From an uncultured Clostridia bacterium (GTDB lineage: Bacteria; Bacillota; Clostridia; Lachnospirales; Lachnospiraceae), in NCBI GenBank assembly GCA_945836135.1, contig CAMAKT010000003.1:1-39415 (forward strand): a stretch of 39,415 nucleotides of DNA, read 5' to 3'. The notes under the pieces were generated by a model, which saw nothing but the letters and a program-made list of their open reading frames with translations, was not told the origin of the DNA and searched no databases. Shown here one piece after another: positions 1 to 9,204 of this stretch. Positions within the stretch are counted from its first letter, which is position 1, and every line of letters begins with the position of its first letter. The position numbers and the translations under genes were made by a program.

Positions 1-229
1 CTTTGACGAAGAGGAGTACCGTTACAGCACGCCACAGAGAGGAAATGCAGTATTTTTTATGCTGCTGGAAGCATTTCCGGATTGTGCATAACGGGAAGGT
101 AGCTTCTGAGCAGTACCGGTGAAACAGCAGTAGTCGGTAACGGAGTGATTCGCGTTATGGAATCAGGAGATAACCTGACTACCCGGTTAGAAGGTTGAAC
201 GAAGGTGGTACCGCGTTAAGAGTTAATAC
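1..229 (+). promoter_or_regulatory. T-box leader of valS (tRNA-Val sensing), 5' end cut by window
   Basis: The conserved T-box sequence AAGGTGGTACCGCG lies at 202-215. Stem I is visible: an AGAGGAGTA element near 10-18 faces a specifier loop. The stem above the loop pairs CCGTTA (19-24) with TAACGG (89-94), and the stem below it pairs GAAG near 9 with CTTC at 103-106. The 3' strand of the loop contains GTA at 99-101, a valine codon, which fits the valS gene that follows. In this family uncharged tRNA pairs with the specifier and with the T-box bulge, stabilising an antiterminator and allowing transcription into the synthetase gene. The promoter lies outside the window. Confidence 0.93.
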
Positions 230-274
230 GCCCTTTGCATTTTAAGTGCAATGGGCTTTATTATTTTATTTTTA
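230..274 (+). terminator. T-box-controlled intrinsic terminator before valS
   Basis: GCCCTTTGCA (230-239) pairs with TGCAATGGGC (247-256) with one T-T mismatch, and a T-rich tail follows (257-274). The position directly after the T-box sequence is that expected for the alternative to the antiterminator. An ATG at 251 lies inside the right arm and is not a translation start. Confidence 0.88.
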
Positions 275-292
275 GAAAGAAGGACGAATAAA

Positions 293-2932
293 ATGGCAAA
301 GGAACTTGAAAAGACGTATAACCCTTCCGAGATAGAAGGACGTCTATATCAGAAGTGGCTTGACAAGAAATATTTTCATGCGGAGGTAAATAGAGACAAG
401 AAGCCTTTTACGATTGTGATGCCGCCTCCTAATATTACAGGACAGCTTCACATGGGGCATGCTCTTGACAATACTTTACAGGATATATTGATTCGCTTTA
501 AGAGAATGCAGGGTTATGAAGCACTGTGGGTTCCGGGAACAGACCACGCTTCAATAGCTACAGAAGCTAAGATTGTTGAGGCCATGAGAAAGGAAGGCGT
601 TACCAAGGAGGATATAGGACGCGAAGGTTTCCTTAAGCGTGCATGGGACTGGAAGGCAGAGTACGGCGGAAGAATAGTAAGCCAGCTTAAGAAAATCGGT
701 TCCTCAGCGGATTGGGACAGAGAGCGTTTTACCATGGATGATGGCTGTTCCGAGGCAGTTAAAGATGTGTTTGTTAACCTTTATAATAAAGGTCAGATAT
801 ACAAGGGTGAGAGAATTATCAACTGGTGTCCTAAGTGTCTTACATCAATTTCCGATGCCGAGGTAGAGTATGAGGACCAGGCAGGGCATTTCTGGCATTT
901 AAGATATCCGCTTGCGGACGGAAGCGGGTATATCCAGATGGCTACCACAAGACCGGAGACAATGCTTGGCGATACCGCGGTTGCTGTTAATCCTAAGGAT
1001 GAGAGATACAAGGATATGGTTGGCAAGACAGTAATACTTCCTATTGTACACAGGGAGATACCGATTATTGCCGATGATTATGTAGAGATGGAGTTCGGTA
1101 CAGGTGTTGTTAAGATAACACCGGCACACGACCCTAACGATTTCGAGGTAGGACTTCGCCACAACCTTCCTGTTATCAATGTAATGACAGATGATGCCAA
1201 GATTACGGATGAGTATCCGAAGTATGCAGGAATGGACAGATATGAAGCCAGAAAGGCTATTGTAGCTGACCTTGAGGCAGAAGGCGCACTGGTTAAGATT
1301 GAGGACTACAGCCATAATGTAGGAACCTGCTACCGCTGCCATACAACGGTTGAACCTAGAGTATCCAAGCAGTGGTTTGTTAAGATGAAGGAGCTGGCAC
1401 AGCCTGCCATTGAGGCGGTTAAGAATGGAGATACCAAGTTCGTGCCGGAACATTTTGATAAGACTTATTATCACTGGTTAGAGGGAATTAAGGACTGGTG
1501 TATTTCACGTCAGCTTTGGTGGGGACACAGGATTCCTGCGTTCTATTGTGATGACTGCGGTGAGATGGTAGTCACCAAGGAAGAAGCACCTGTATGTCCT
1601 AAGTGCGGTAAGCCTATGAGACAGGATCCGGATACCCTTGACACATGGTTCTCTTCAGCATTATGGCCATTCTCCACTCTGGGCTGGCCTGAGAAGACAG
1701 AAGAACTTGAATATTTCTATCCGACGGATGTGCTTGTAACAGGCTATGATATTATTTTCTTCTGGGTAGTAAGGATGATGTTCTCAGGACTTGAGCACAT
1801 GGGCGAGATTCCTTTTAAGACCGTACTTATTCACGGACTTGTGAGGGATTCCCAGGGACGTAAGATGAGTAAATCCCTTGGAAACGGAATTGACCCGCTG
1901 GAGGTAATTGACAAGTATGGTGCGGATGCCCTTAGACTTACACTTGTTACAGGCAATGCGCCGGGTAACGACATGAGATTCTACTGGGAGAGAGTGGAGG
2001 CAAGCCGTAACTTTGCAAATAAGGTATGGAACGCATCAAGGTTTATCATGATGAATCTTGATAAGGCAGAAGACAAGGCTGTGGATTTGTTCGAGCTTAC
2101 TCCTGCCGACAAGTGGATTCTGTCAAAGCTTAACACCCTTGCCAAGGATGTCACCGAGAATATGGAGAATTTTGACCTTGGCGTAGCAGTTTCCAAGATA
2201 TATGATTTTATATGGGAGGAATTCTGCGACTGGTATATTGAGATGGTTAAGCCTCGTCTTTACAATGATGAGGATACCACCAAGGCAGCGGCTCTTTTCA
2301 CACTTAAGACCGTGCTTATTGAGTCCCTTAAGCTGCTCCATCCTTATATGCCTTTTATCACGGAGGAAATCTTCTGCAATCTTCAGGACGAGGAGGAGTC
2401 AATTATGATTTCCAAGTGGCCTGAATACAAGGAGGAATTTAACTTCCCAGAGGATGAGCTTGCCATTGAGACGATTAAGGAGGCTGTAAGAGGAATAAGA
2501 AATACAAGAACCTCCATGAATGTAGCTCCAAGCAGAAAAGCCAAAGTATATGTTGTTTCCGAGGATGAGAAGCTTAAGAGCATATTTGATAATGGCAAGG
2601 TATTCTTTGCTACATTGGGATATGCAAGCGATGTTGTAATACAGTCCGACAAGAGCGGAATTGATACGGATGCGGTTGCTGTAGTGATACCTAACGGAAC
2701 AATATATATGCCTTTTGCTGAGCTTGTTGACATTTCTAAGGAGATTGAGCGCCTTGAAAAGGAAGAAAAGAACCTTGAAGGCGAGCTTAAGAGAGTTAAC
2801 GGCATGCTTAACAACGAGAAATTCGTAAGCAAGGCTCCGGCTGCAAAGCTGCAGGAGGAGAAGGATAAGCTTGCAAAGTATACCCAGATGATGGAACAGG
2901 TTAAGGAGCGCCTTGCACATCTTAGAGGTTGA
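293..2932 (+). CDS. valS: Valyl-tRNA synthetase
   Basis: Class I aminoacyl-tRNA synthetase that charges tRNA-Val with valine in the cytoplasm. The 879-residue product has the HIGH-type motif HMGH at residues 53-56, inside [17 protein letters not shown], and KMSKS at 524-528. Between them are the CP1 editing region and two Cys-x2-Cys pairs (NWCPKC and CDDC/CPKC). The C-terminal 70 residues are a charged coiled coil typical of ValRS. The start at 293 is preferred to the in-frame ATG at 251 because 251 lies in the terminator stem, whereas AAAGAAGGA (276-284) stands 8 bases before 293 and the protein then begins MAKELEKTY. Expression should follow tRNA-Val charging through the upstream T-box. The next gene begins 20 bases after the stop, so read-through into it is possible. 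Confidence 0.98.
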   Translation: MAKELEKTYNPSEIEGRLYQKWLDKKYFHAEVNRDKKPFTIVMPPPNITGQLHMGHALDNTLQDILIRFKRMQGYEALWVPGTDHASIATEAKIVEAMRKEGVTKEDIGREGFLKRAWDWKAEYGGRIVSQLKKIGSSADWDRERFTMDDGCSEAVKDVFVNLYNKGQIYKGERIINWCPKCLTSISDAEVEYEDQAGHFWHLRYPLADGSGYIQMATTRPETMLGDTAVAVNPKDERYKDMVGKTVILPIVHREIPIIADDYVEMEFGTGVVKITPAHDPNDFEVGLRHNLPVINVMTDDAKITDEYPKYAGMDRYEARKAIVADLEAEGALVKIEDYSHNVGTCYRCHTTVEPRVSKQWFVKMKELAQPAIEAVKNGDTKFVPEHFDKTYYHWLEGIKDWCISRQLWWGHRIPAFYCDDCGEMVVTKEEAPVCPKCGKPMRQDPDTLDTWFSSALWPFSTLGWPEKTEELEYFYPTDVLVTGYDIIFFWVVRMMFSGLEHMGEIPFKTVLIHGLVRDSQGRKMSKSLGNGIDPLEVIDKYGADALRLTLVTGNAPGNDMRFYWERVEASRNFANKVWNASRFIMMNLDKAEDKAVDLFELTPADKWILSKLNTLAKDVTENMENFDLGVAVSKIYDFIWEEFCDWYIEMVKPRLYNDEDTTKAAALFTLKTVLIESLKLLHPYMPFITEEIFCNLQDEEESIMISKWPEYKEEFNFPEDELAIETIKEAVRGIRNTRTSMNVAPSRKAKVYVVSEDEKLKSIFDNGKVFFATLGYASDVVIQSDKSGIDTDAVAVVIPNGTIYMPFAELVDISKEIERLEKEEKNLEGELKRVNGMLNNEKFVSKAPAAKLQEEKDKLAKYTQMMEQVKERLAHLRG

Positions 2933-2952
2933 TGCTCCTACAGGGGGAATTT

Positions 2953-4005
2953 ATGAATGTGACAGTTGTACTGCCATCCCTTAATCCGGATGAAAAATTG
3001 AATAAAGTGGTTGACGGACTGATTGGGGCCGGATTTACCGACATTGTAATTGTCAATGACGGTAGTGACGAGGCTCATATGGGACCTTTCAGGCACGCTG
3101 CAGAACACAAGGAGGTTACTCTTCTTACCCATGAGGTGAATAAAGGCAAGGGAAGAGCACTTAAAACAGCCTTTGATTATGTTATTGAGAATCGTCCTGA
3201 CAGCGCAGGAGTTATTACGGTGGATGGCGACAACCAGCATACGGTAAAGGATATCACCGCATGCGCGGGAAGGATGCTTGAGCTTAAGAACAAGGTGGTG
3301 CTTGGCTGCCGCGACTTTGGCGGGAAATCGGTCCCGTGGAAGAGCAAGGTGGGAAATATAGGAACAAGTCTGGTATTCAGACTGTTCTGCCGTCTTAAGA
3401 TATCCGATACCCAGACCGGACTTCGCGCAATTCCACTGGAATATCTTCCTCTTATGTGTGAAGTGGAGGGTGAGCGTTTTGAGTATGAGACCCAGATGCT
3501 TTTTGCCTTGAAGAGAAATAATATTGGAATAGAAGAAGTGAAGATTGAGACAGTATATATTGAGGAGAATGCCTCGACACATTTTAATCCCATCAAGGAT
3601 TCACTCAAAATATACGGAATTATATTTAAGTTCATAATCAGCTCAGGAGCTTCATCCTTGATTGATTATGGTATTTATTCGCTGCTGGTATTTCTCTTAG
3701 CAGGCAGATTGGACCGGAGCCTCAGGCTTTTTATTGCCACCTTTGGCGCCCGTGCGGTATCTTCGGTCTGCAACTACACAATGAATAAAAAGGCAGTGTT
3801 TAAATCGGCTGCGTCTGTCAAAAAATCGTTGCTTAAGTATTATATGCTTTGCATTGTTCAGACGGCTGCATCGTATGGGCTGGTATATCTGTTAAGCACT
3901 TTGTGCAGTGCAGGTTCTTTTTTGGAAATTTTACTTAAGCTGGCAGTTGACATCACACTTTTTATTATAAGCTTCCAGATACAGCGCAGGTGGGTATTCA
4001 AATAG
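2953..4005 (+). CDS. GT2-family glycosyltransferase fused to a GtrA-like membrane domain
   Basis: The N-terminal ~215 residues are a GT-A fold of the polyprenyl-phosphate-sugar synthase type (DPM1-like): the start MNVTVVLPSLNPDEKL, a VNDGSDE segment, and the metal-binding DGD at residues 91-93 in VDGDNQH. Residues ~218-350 form a hydrophobic domain of about four membrane segments ending in a basic QRRWVFK tail, the usual look of GtrA proteins. Such proteins transfer a sugar to a lipid carrier and may help present it across the membrane; the sugar cannot be told from sequence. The ATG at 2953 follows GGGGGA (2943-2948); an earlier in-frame ATG at 2929 overlaps the valS stop and lacks a good ribosome site. 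The next gene follows after 8 bases and encodes a phosphodiester glycosidase, which supports a surface-glycan role. Confidence 0.88.
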   Translation: MNVTVVLPSLNPDEKLNKVVDGLIGAGFTDIVIVNDGSDEAHMGPFRHAAEHKEVTLLTHEVNKGKGRALKTAFDYVIENRPDSAGVITVDGDNQHTVKDITACAGRMLELKNKVVLGCRDFGGKSVPWKSKVGNIGTSLVFRLFCRLKISDTQTGLRAIPLEYLPLMCEVEGERFEYETQMLFALKRNNIGIEEVKIETVYIEENASTHFNPIKDSLKIYGIIFKFIISSGASSLIDYGIYSLLVFLLAGRLDRSLRLFIATFGARAVSSVCNYTMNKKAVFKSAASVKKSLLKYYMLCIVQTAASYGLVYLLSTLCSAGSFLEILLKLAVDITLFIISFQIQRRWVFK

Positions 4006-4013
4006 GAGGTTCC

Positions 4014-5252
4014 ATGAAGGACGATATTGAAATAATTGATGTAAATATGGATGAACATGAAGAAAAAAGAAGTCAGGCAAAGGAAATATTAAGTCAGGTA
4101 TCGGCACAGACTGACAGGCAGCCTGAGAGAAAGAGCAGGAAGGCAACGAAACAGACTTCAGGGCAGCCTAAGAAGTCTAATAAGGCACTTCGGATTGTTG
4201 GAAGGATATGCCTGTGCATAGTGACCTTTGTGGCAATTACATTTGCAGGTGCGTACATGACACTTAATACTATATGCCATGGTCCATCCAAGGCTGCCAG
4301 AGATTTGTTTGTCTCCACAATTCTTGAGACGGGGCAGATGAAGTTCCTTGCTTCATGGTACTTTACCGAGGATGAAATTTTAGCCATTACCGACAGAAAC
4401 GGAATGGTCCATAATGAAGAAAATGTGGACCCGGGACTTATTGAGATTCCTACCCAGGGTGAAGAGACTGTGGATACGGAATTTGACATTAACGGTATTG
4501 AACTGGTTGAGATATCGGGGCGTTCTTTCTTTGCGAAGATGCTCATTATAAATGACCCTTCACGTGTGAAACTGTCCACCATATATCCTTGGTCGGATTT
4601 TAACAAAAATAAGTATGGCGAGACCCTTGAGCAGCTTGTCCAGCGAGGCGATTATTTGGCGGGTATTAACGGAGGTGAGTACTATTCCGATGGCAACTGG
4701 GGAGGTGTGCCAAAGGGACTGGTTGTGTGTGACGGAGTTATACAGTACAACAGCCCGCAAGCAGGCGATGTTATGGTTGGTTTTACCGAGGATAATATCC
4801 TTATGATTAGCGATATCGGAAACATGAGTACTGCGCAGGTGGAGCAGATGGTGGCAGACAACAGGATTCGTGATGCGGTAAGCTTCAAGGACATTGATGA
4901 CGGAGATAATAATCATTTTACAAAGCTTATCATTAACGGAACAGCTACCCAGCTCTCGGGAAACGGCAGCGGAGCCAATCCTCGTACTGCTATAGGACAG
5001 CGTGCCGACGGAACTGTTCTTATGCTGGTTACGGACGGACGTGGCGCTGCAGGGCATCTGGGAGCTACTGCACAGGACTTAATTTCCATTATGCAGGAAT
5101 ACGGAGCGGTAAATGCGGCAAACCTAGATGGAGGAAGCTCCTCGGCCATGTACTATAACGGCGTATATGAAATGACCAGTGTAACATTGTACTATTCTAC
5201 TTCCTCATGGCGGCTTCCAACCGCTTTTGTTGTAGAGAAGAGAGAGGAGTAA
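4014..5252 (+). CDS. Membrane-anchored phosphodiester glycosidase (NAGPA-like) family protein
   Basis: The 412-residue product has a charged, Lys/Gln-rich cytoplasmic N-terminus (~1-57), one membrane segment (~59-83) and a large extracellular domain. The C-terminal half has the hallmarks of the NAGPA / DUF2233 family: AGINGGEYY around residue 215, PRTAIGQRADG, a VTDGRG turn and the closing NLDGGSSSAMYYNG. The namesake enzyme removes GlcNAc from a phosphodiester; bacterial relatives are usually annotated as exopolysaccharide or phosphodiester-glycosidase proteins. AGGAGG at 4003-4008 sets the start at 4014. It lies 8 bases after the glycosyltransferase and 3 bases before the next gene, so the run is almost certainly one operon. 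The actual substrate is unknown. Confidence 0.85.
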   Translation: MKDDIEIIDVNMDEHEEKRSQAKEILSQVSAQTDRQPERKSRKATKQTSGQPKKSNKALRIVGRICLCIVTFVAITFAGAYMTLNTICHGPSKAARDLFVSTILETGQMKFLASWYFTEDEILAITDRNGMVHNEENVDPGLIEIPTQGEETVDTEFDINGIELVEISGRSFFAKMLIINDPSRVKLSTIYPWSDFNKNKYGETLEQLVQRGDYLAGINGGEYYSDGNWGGVPKGLVVCDGVIQYNSPQAGDVMVGFTEDNILMISDIGNMSTAQVEQMVADNRIRDAVSFKDIDDGDNNHFTKLIINGTATQLSGNGSGANPRTAIGQRADGTVLMLVTDGRGAAGHLGATAQDLISIMQEYGAVNAANLDGGSSSAMYYNGVYEMTSVTLYYSTSSWRLPTAFVVEKREE

Positions 5253-5255
5253 GCC

Positions 5256-6371
5256 ATGTCAAAGAAGAGAAAAGCTCCGGTATTCTGGATTTGTTTTGCA
5301 GTGTTTGTGCTTGTAATGGTTATATTCTGGGTGTTTGTTATCGACTATGTTAAAAAATGCCTTGTAACATACGAAAATTCACAGCCTGAGTATATTGTTG
5401 AAGAGTTCATGGAATCCATGGAGAACGGGACTGCTTTTGATAATGTAGGCTTTACAAAGAGCAGCAGCCGTTTTGAAAATCCGGATATTTATAAGGAGAA
5501 ATATTTAAATGACATAGAAGGAAAGACTTATACTTACGAAAAATCAGCACAGAGCTACGATTCAGCGCACCCTGTATACAATATTTATGCGGATGATACA
5601 CTGATTGCACATGTTACGTTGAATGAAGTATCTTCCGAGCCGTTGATGCTTATTCTGTCATCCCAGGAATGGGAGATAGAGAGCATTGAACCGCTATATA
5701 CAACCGGAACACAGGGCGTGACGGTGGTTGTGCCGGATAATTACAGTGTATTTGTTAATGATGTTAAGCTTGATTCACGAGAGTTTACGGGCGAGAGCTG
5801 GGAAATCGATGATTTTCAGTATGCGAAGGAGTATGTTGACGTACCAAAGCTTGTTGAGTACAGTGTTGAAGGTATGTTAAATGCTCCGGATGTGACAATA
5901 TACAATAATCAGGGCGAGATGATTATGTACGCTGCCGATGAGCAGGGAAATATCCGTGTGGACAACTTCATGACATCCACGATTGATACGGAGTTGGCGG
6001 CGCAGGTGCTTCAAAATGCCAAGAACTATTCCAATTTCTTCTCAAGGGATATTGAGGGCTGCCGCAACAGTGTTGCACCGATTGCCTATATGTTCCCTGA
6101 GGATTCATACTATCTCGAGCTTGCCGAAAACTACAGGCTTAATGATATGTGGATGTACAGCGCCCATGAGACTCCGGTATTTACGGGAGAGATGGTGTCT
6201 AATTACGTCGTATATACATCAGAGCTGTTCTCAGTTGACGTATATTTTGAAAAGAATATGACGCTGACACTCAATGGAGAAAAGCGTCAGGACATCACCA
6301 ATACACGGTACTTTTATGCAAAGATAAATGATGAATGGCTGATTGTGGATATGCAGTCAGTGACCAAATAG
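5256..6371 (+). CDS. Membrane-anchored extracellular protein of unknown function
   Basis: Not recognised with certainty. The 371-residue product has a short basic N-terminus (KKRK), one strong membrane segment (~9-31) and a long acidic, aromatic-rich exterior. Residues ~35-140 look like an NTF2-like/anchor region (EEFMESMENG). A segment near 160-180 (VPDNYSVFVNDVKLDSREF) resembles the PEGA/TcaA-type beta repeats found in cell-wall-associated proteins. A further compact domain follows (~240-371) with a closing strand like those of NTF2-like folds. The ribosome site GAGAGGAG overlaps the previous stop, giving tight coupling to the glycosidase gene. A structural or sensory role in surface-polymer handling is inference from context only. 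Confidence 0.75.
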   Translation: MSKKRKAPVFWICFAVFVLVMVIFWVFVIDYVKKCLVTYENSQPEYIVEEFMESMENGTAFDNVGFTKSSSRFENPDIYKEKYLNDIEGKTYTYEKSAQSYDSAHPVYNIYADDTLIAHVTLNEVSSEPLMLILSSQEWEIESIEPLYTTGTQGVTVVVPDNYSVFVNDVKLDSREFTGESWEIDDFQYAKEYVDVPKLVEYSVEGMLNAPDVTIYNNQGEMIMYAADEQGNIRVDNFMTSTIDTELAAQVLQNAKNYSNFFSRDIEGCRNSVAPIAYMFPEDSYYLELAENYRLNDMWMYSAHETPVFTGEMVSNYVVYTSELFSVDVYFEKNMTLTLNGEKRQDITNTRYFYAKINDEWLIVDMQSVTK

Positions 6372-6384
6372 GAGGCGAAGGACG

Positions 6385-6963
6385 TTGGTTAAGGAGTTGG
6401 CAAAAAAGAACAGGTCTTACAGAAGGTTTTATGAAGACAGAAAGATTAAAAGGGAACAGCTTGTGGATATGATTGACTGTGTGCGCTATACTGCATGCGG
6501 GGGCAACAAGCAGACCCTTAGATTTCTTTTGGTATGCGATGATAAGGAAAGCGAAAAACTCTTTTCGAGTCTGCAATGGGCGGGATATCTGCCTGAATGG
6601 GACGGCCCTGTGGAGGGTGAACGTCCGTCGGCTTACATTATTCTGTTAAGCGAGGCAGCTTCGGCAAATGCTACGAATTGGGACGAGGGAATAGCTGCAC
6701 AGACAATTCTGCTCGCGGCAGTTGAGATGGGATATGGTGGATGCATTTTGGCCAATATTGACAGAAATACTATAGTTTCTGATTTTGCAATAGGAAGCGA
6801 TTATGCGGTTAAACTTGTAATAGCTCTGGGTGTGCCGAAGGAAGAGGTGGTTATTGAGGACATCTCCTACGGTGATGACATACGCTATTACCGCGATGCC
6901 AACCAAGTACACCATGTACCGAAGCTTAAGACGCAGGAGTTAATATACGGAGAGGATAAATAA
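6385..6963 (+). CDS. Nitroreductase-family (FMN-dependent) oxidoreductase
   Basis: The 192-residue product starts with a nitroreductase signature (RSYRRF near residue 11, then a cofactor-contact region with CGGNKQ). It continues through the helix preceding GYGGCI, and ends with the family-typical IALGVPKEEVVIED segment. These proteins bind FMN and reduce nitro compounds, quinones or flavins using NAD(P)H; the natural substrate is not predictable. The start is TTG at 6385, with GGAGG at 6371-6375 overlapping the end of the previous gene (stop ends at 6371). It is the last gene of the 2953-6963 run, before the palindromic repeat. Confidence 0.85.
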   Translation: MVKELAKKNRSYRRFYEDRKIKREQLVDMIDCVRYTACGGNKQTLRFLLVCDDKESEKLFSSLQWAGYLPEWDGPVEGERPSAYIILLSEAASANATNWDEGIAAQTILLAAVEMGYGGCILANIDRNTIVSDFAIGSDYAVKLVIALGVPKEEVVIEDISYGDDIRYYRDANQVHHVPKLKTQELIYGEDK

Positions 6964-6975
6964 TAAATTTAAAAG

Positions 6976-7139
6976 TAACAGTTCAGCCCGCACCATTCGC
7001 AAAGTCGCCCCTACGGTGCTTTTTCGCTGCTTCGCAGCTAACTTTGCTCATAAACATGGCGCTCCGCTCATAGCCTGCGACATGAGCTAATTCATGCAAG
7101 CATGATTATCTCATGTTACAGGCTATGGCTGAACTGTTA
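6976..7139. repeat. Palindromic dispersed repeat, copy 1 (MITE-like or structured element)
   Basis: A 164-base element bounded by perfect 13-base inverted ends, TAACAGTTCAGCC (6976-6988) and GGCTGAACTGTTA (7127-7139). One more G-C pair (6975/7140) extends this copy to 14 bases. A second copy lies at 38952-39111. Inside, a long imperfect hairpin pairs ATAGCCTG (7070-7077) with CAGGCTAT (7119-7126) and continues through CATGAG/CTCATG to a CATG-CAAG-CATG tip. A second arm pairs GCAAAG with CTTTGC and carries two small hairpins, one being GCTGC-TTC-GCAGC. The ends begin and finish with TA, as would a TA target duplication of mariner/IS630-type MITEs. It fills the gap before the moxR-like gene and ends 10 bases before that gene's ribosome site. 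No coding capacity was seen. Confidence 0.88.
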
Positions 7140-7160
7140 CATATAAAATGGGGGAAAATT

Positions 7161-8099
7161 ATGCAGGGGCTTGCACAATTAATTGTTAAAGAAGTTAAAA
7201 AAGCAGTTGTGGGCAAGGATGATATACTTGAAAAGGTAGTTCTTGCCATTCTTGCCAGAGGTCACATCCTGATTGATGATATACCGGGAGTGGGAAAGAC
7301 GACCATGGCCATGGGATTTGCAAAGGCGATGGGATGCAAATGTAACAGAATACAGTTTACACCGGACGTAATGCCATCTGACATTATGGGCTTTTCGGCG
7401 TACAATCCGAAAACGCAGGAGTTTGAATATAGGCAGGGAGCGGCAATGTGTAATCTTCTCCTGGCAGACGAGATTAACAGAACTTCCAGCAAGACACATT
7501 CGGCATTGTTAGAGGTAATGGAGGAGAGGAGAGTTTCGGTGGATTCGGTTACGCATCCTGTTCCACAGCCTTTCACTGTTATTGCAACGCAGAATCCCAC
7601 AGGTTCTATAGGAACACAGCTTCTGCCGGAATCCCAGCTTGACCGTTTTATGATTCGGGTATCCATGGGATATCCTGACAGGGAACAGGAGATAAGAATA
7701 CTTAAGAGCAGAGCAGGAAGTGTCCCGGTGGATGAGGTAAGATGTGTTACTGACGCAGAGGGAATTCTAGAGTTGCAAAGGCAGACTGACAACATCTATG
7801 TCCACGATGCAATCTATGATTATATTGTGAGGCTTGTACAGGCGACAAGAAATCATGAATATGTGGAGCTTGGCGTGAGCCCGCGAGGAACCCTGGCGTT
7901 AACTGCCATGGCAAAGGCTAATGCTTTATATGAGAACAGGGATTACTGTATTCCGCTTGACGTAAAAAAAGTATACATGGACGTGGTATGTCACAGGCTG
8001 GTGCTTAATTCAAAGGCAAGAATGAACAAGGTAACTTCCGCCATGGTGGCAGGAAGTATACTGGCTTCCGAAGCTGTTCCGAGACAGGCCAAGAGGTAG
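7161..8099 (+). CDS. MoxR-family AAA+ ATPase
   Basis: The 312-residue product has Walker A GVGKTTMA (residues ~43-50), Walker B in LLADEINRTSSKTHSALLE, the sensor region VIATQNPTGSIGTQLLPES and the C-terminal lid with SPRGTLAL. This is the standard MoxR layout. MoxR ATPases act as chaperones or remodellers and are usually encoded next to DUF58 and transglutaminase-like proteins, exactly as here. Start choice: ATG at 7161 follows GGGGGA (7150-7155) at 5 bases. An in-frame ATG at 7113 lies inside the palindromic repeat and would add a repeat-derived tail, so it is not used. The next gene starts 4 bases after the stop. Confidence 0.95.
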   Translation: MQGLAQLIVKEVKKAVVGKDDILEKVVLAILARGHILIDDIPGVGKTTMAMGFAKAMGCKCNRIQFTPDVMPSDIMGFSAYNPKTQEFEYRQGAAMCNLLLADEINRTSSKTHSALLEVMEERRVSVDSVTHPVPQPFTVIATQNPTGSIGTQLLPESQLDRFMIRVSMGYPDREQEIRILKSRAGSVPVDEVRCVTDAEGILELQRQTDNIYVHDAIYDYIVRLVQATRNHEYVELGVSPRGTLALTAMAKANALYENRDYCIPLDVKKVYMDVVCHRLVLNSKARMNKVTSAMVAGSILASEAVPRQAKR

Positions 8100-8103
8100 T
8101 TGT

Positions 8104-9204
8104 ATGGTGGGGAGAAAAATATTATACTTTTTTTTACTGTATATGGTTCTGGTGTATAATGTTCTCTACAAAACATACGATGCTTATGTGCTTTTAATAG
8201 CAGCAGTGGCTGTACCGGTAGTTTCACTGGTTATTCTTATTATTCAGAAATGCTTTGTAAGAATATACTGCAAAGAGAGCTTTATCACAACAGCGCGGTT
8301 AGAGACGGCTGTGGTTAAGTATGAAGTGAATAATCCTACGCCGTTTCCGGTTGCTTATGCGGAGGCAGCGCTTCAGGAGCGCAGGAAAAGAATCCGTTTT
8401 TCAGTGCCGGCAAGGAATAAAGCATTTATTAGTAATACAGTAAGTTATGAACACTGCGGAGTCGACACTGTGCAGCTTCGCTGTGTATATATATATGATT
8501 TTTTAAGGCTTTTCAGATTCAAATTATGTAATTCGGGCGTGGTAAAAGTGACAATTTTGCCACGCTTGTTTGGCGTTAGCGAAGGCGTGCAGGAAATAAA
8601 CGCGCTACAGGACGGCAGCAGTACCAGCAGCAAAAAGGGCAATGACAGGAGTGAGATTGCCGAGATAAGGGAATACCGCGATGGCGACTGCATCAGGGAT
8701 ATCCACCAGAAACTGAGCTGCCGTATGTCAAGGTTGATGGTTAAGATATATAGCTGCGAAGAGGAGGATGAGCCTGCCTTTCTTTTCTGGTCGGAGGAAA
8801 ACGGCAGCAAACCTGTAGAAATCAAAGACAGGATGCTTGAAGCCATGTATGCCATCATGAATGCATTGCTGGCAGAAGGTCAGGGTATTAAGGGTATTAT
8901 GCCGGAAACCGAAGGCATGGATAGCATTTCGATTAGAAATAATGATGAACTTGATTCTTTTTTTGTGCGTATCTTAAATAAAGAGAATTATACAGCATAT
9001 ATACCCGGTTGTGAGATAACAGGCCTTCAAATATTTGCAATAAGTAAGTCGGAGAGCTTGTTTGAATTTATGAATGAAATGCACAGACCCGGCGGAGAAC
9101 CTATATTGTACATTCCGGCGGAGAAATGTGATGCGGATGAAAAAGATTCGGTTGTATGTGTTTCATTGTCGGGAGGTGAGCAGATATGTTTCGATTATTT
9201 GTAA
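8104..9204 (+). CDS. DUF58 domain membrane protein
   Basis: The 366-residue product has two adjoining hydrophobic segments at the N-terminus (~5-22 and ~27-47), then a soluble region. The DUF58 signature is clear at ~190-210: REYRDGDCIRDIHQKLSCR followed by LMVKIY, with the Arg/Gly-Asp/Arg pattern of the family. The family partners MoxR ATPases and has a vWA-like fold; its biochemical role is not settled. The gene overlaps the next one by 19 bases, implying translational coupling in a MoxR-DUF58-transglutaminase operon. Confidence 0.88.
   Translation: MVGRKILYFFLLYMVLVYNVLYKTYDAYVLLIAAVAVPVVSLVILIIQKCFVRIYCKESFITTARLETAVVKYEVNNPTPFPVAYAEAALQERRKRIRFSVPARNKAFISNTVSYEHCGVDTVQLRCVYIYDFLRLFRFKLCNSGVVKVTILPRLFGVSEGVQEINALQDGSSTSSKKGNDRSEIAEIREYRDGDCIRDIHQKLSCRMSRLMVKIYSCEEEDEPAFLFWSEENGSKPVEIKDRMLEAMYAIMNALLAEGQGIKGIMPETEGMDSISIRNNDELDSFFVRILNKENYTAYIPGCEITGLQIFAISKSESLFEFMNEMHRPGGEPILYIPAEKCDADEKDSVVCVSLSGGEQICFDYL

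Noticed and set aside
899-1474. A long open frame on the minus strand inside valS (about 190 codons).
   Set aside because: It is antisense to a strongly conserved gene, has no ribosome site and has a composition typical of a shadow frame; the same holds for the antisense frames at 2383-2920, 4094-4606 and 24785-25258.
6976-7139. Reading the palindromic repeat as a CRISPR unit or an insertion sequence with a gene.
   Set aside because: It occurs singly at two distant sites, without spacers, and holds no transposase frame; a non-autonomous element or structured repeat fits better.
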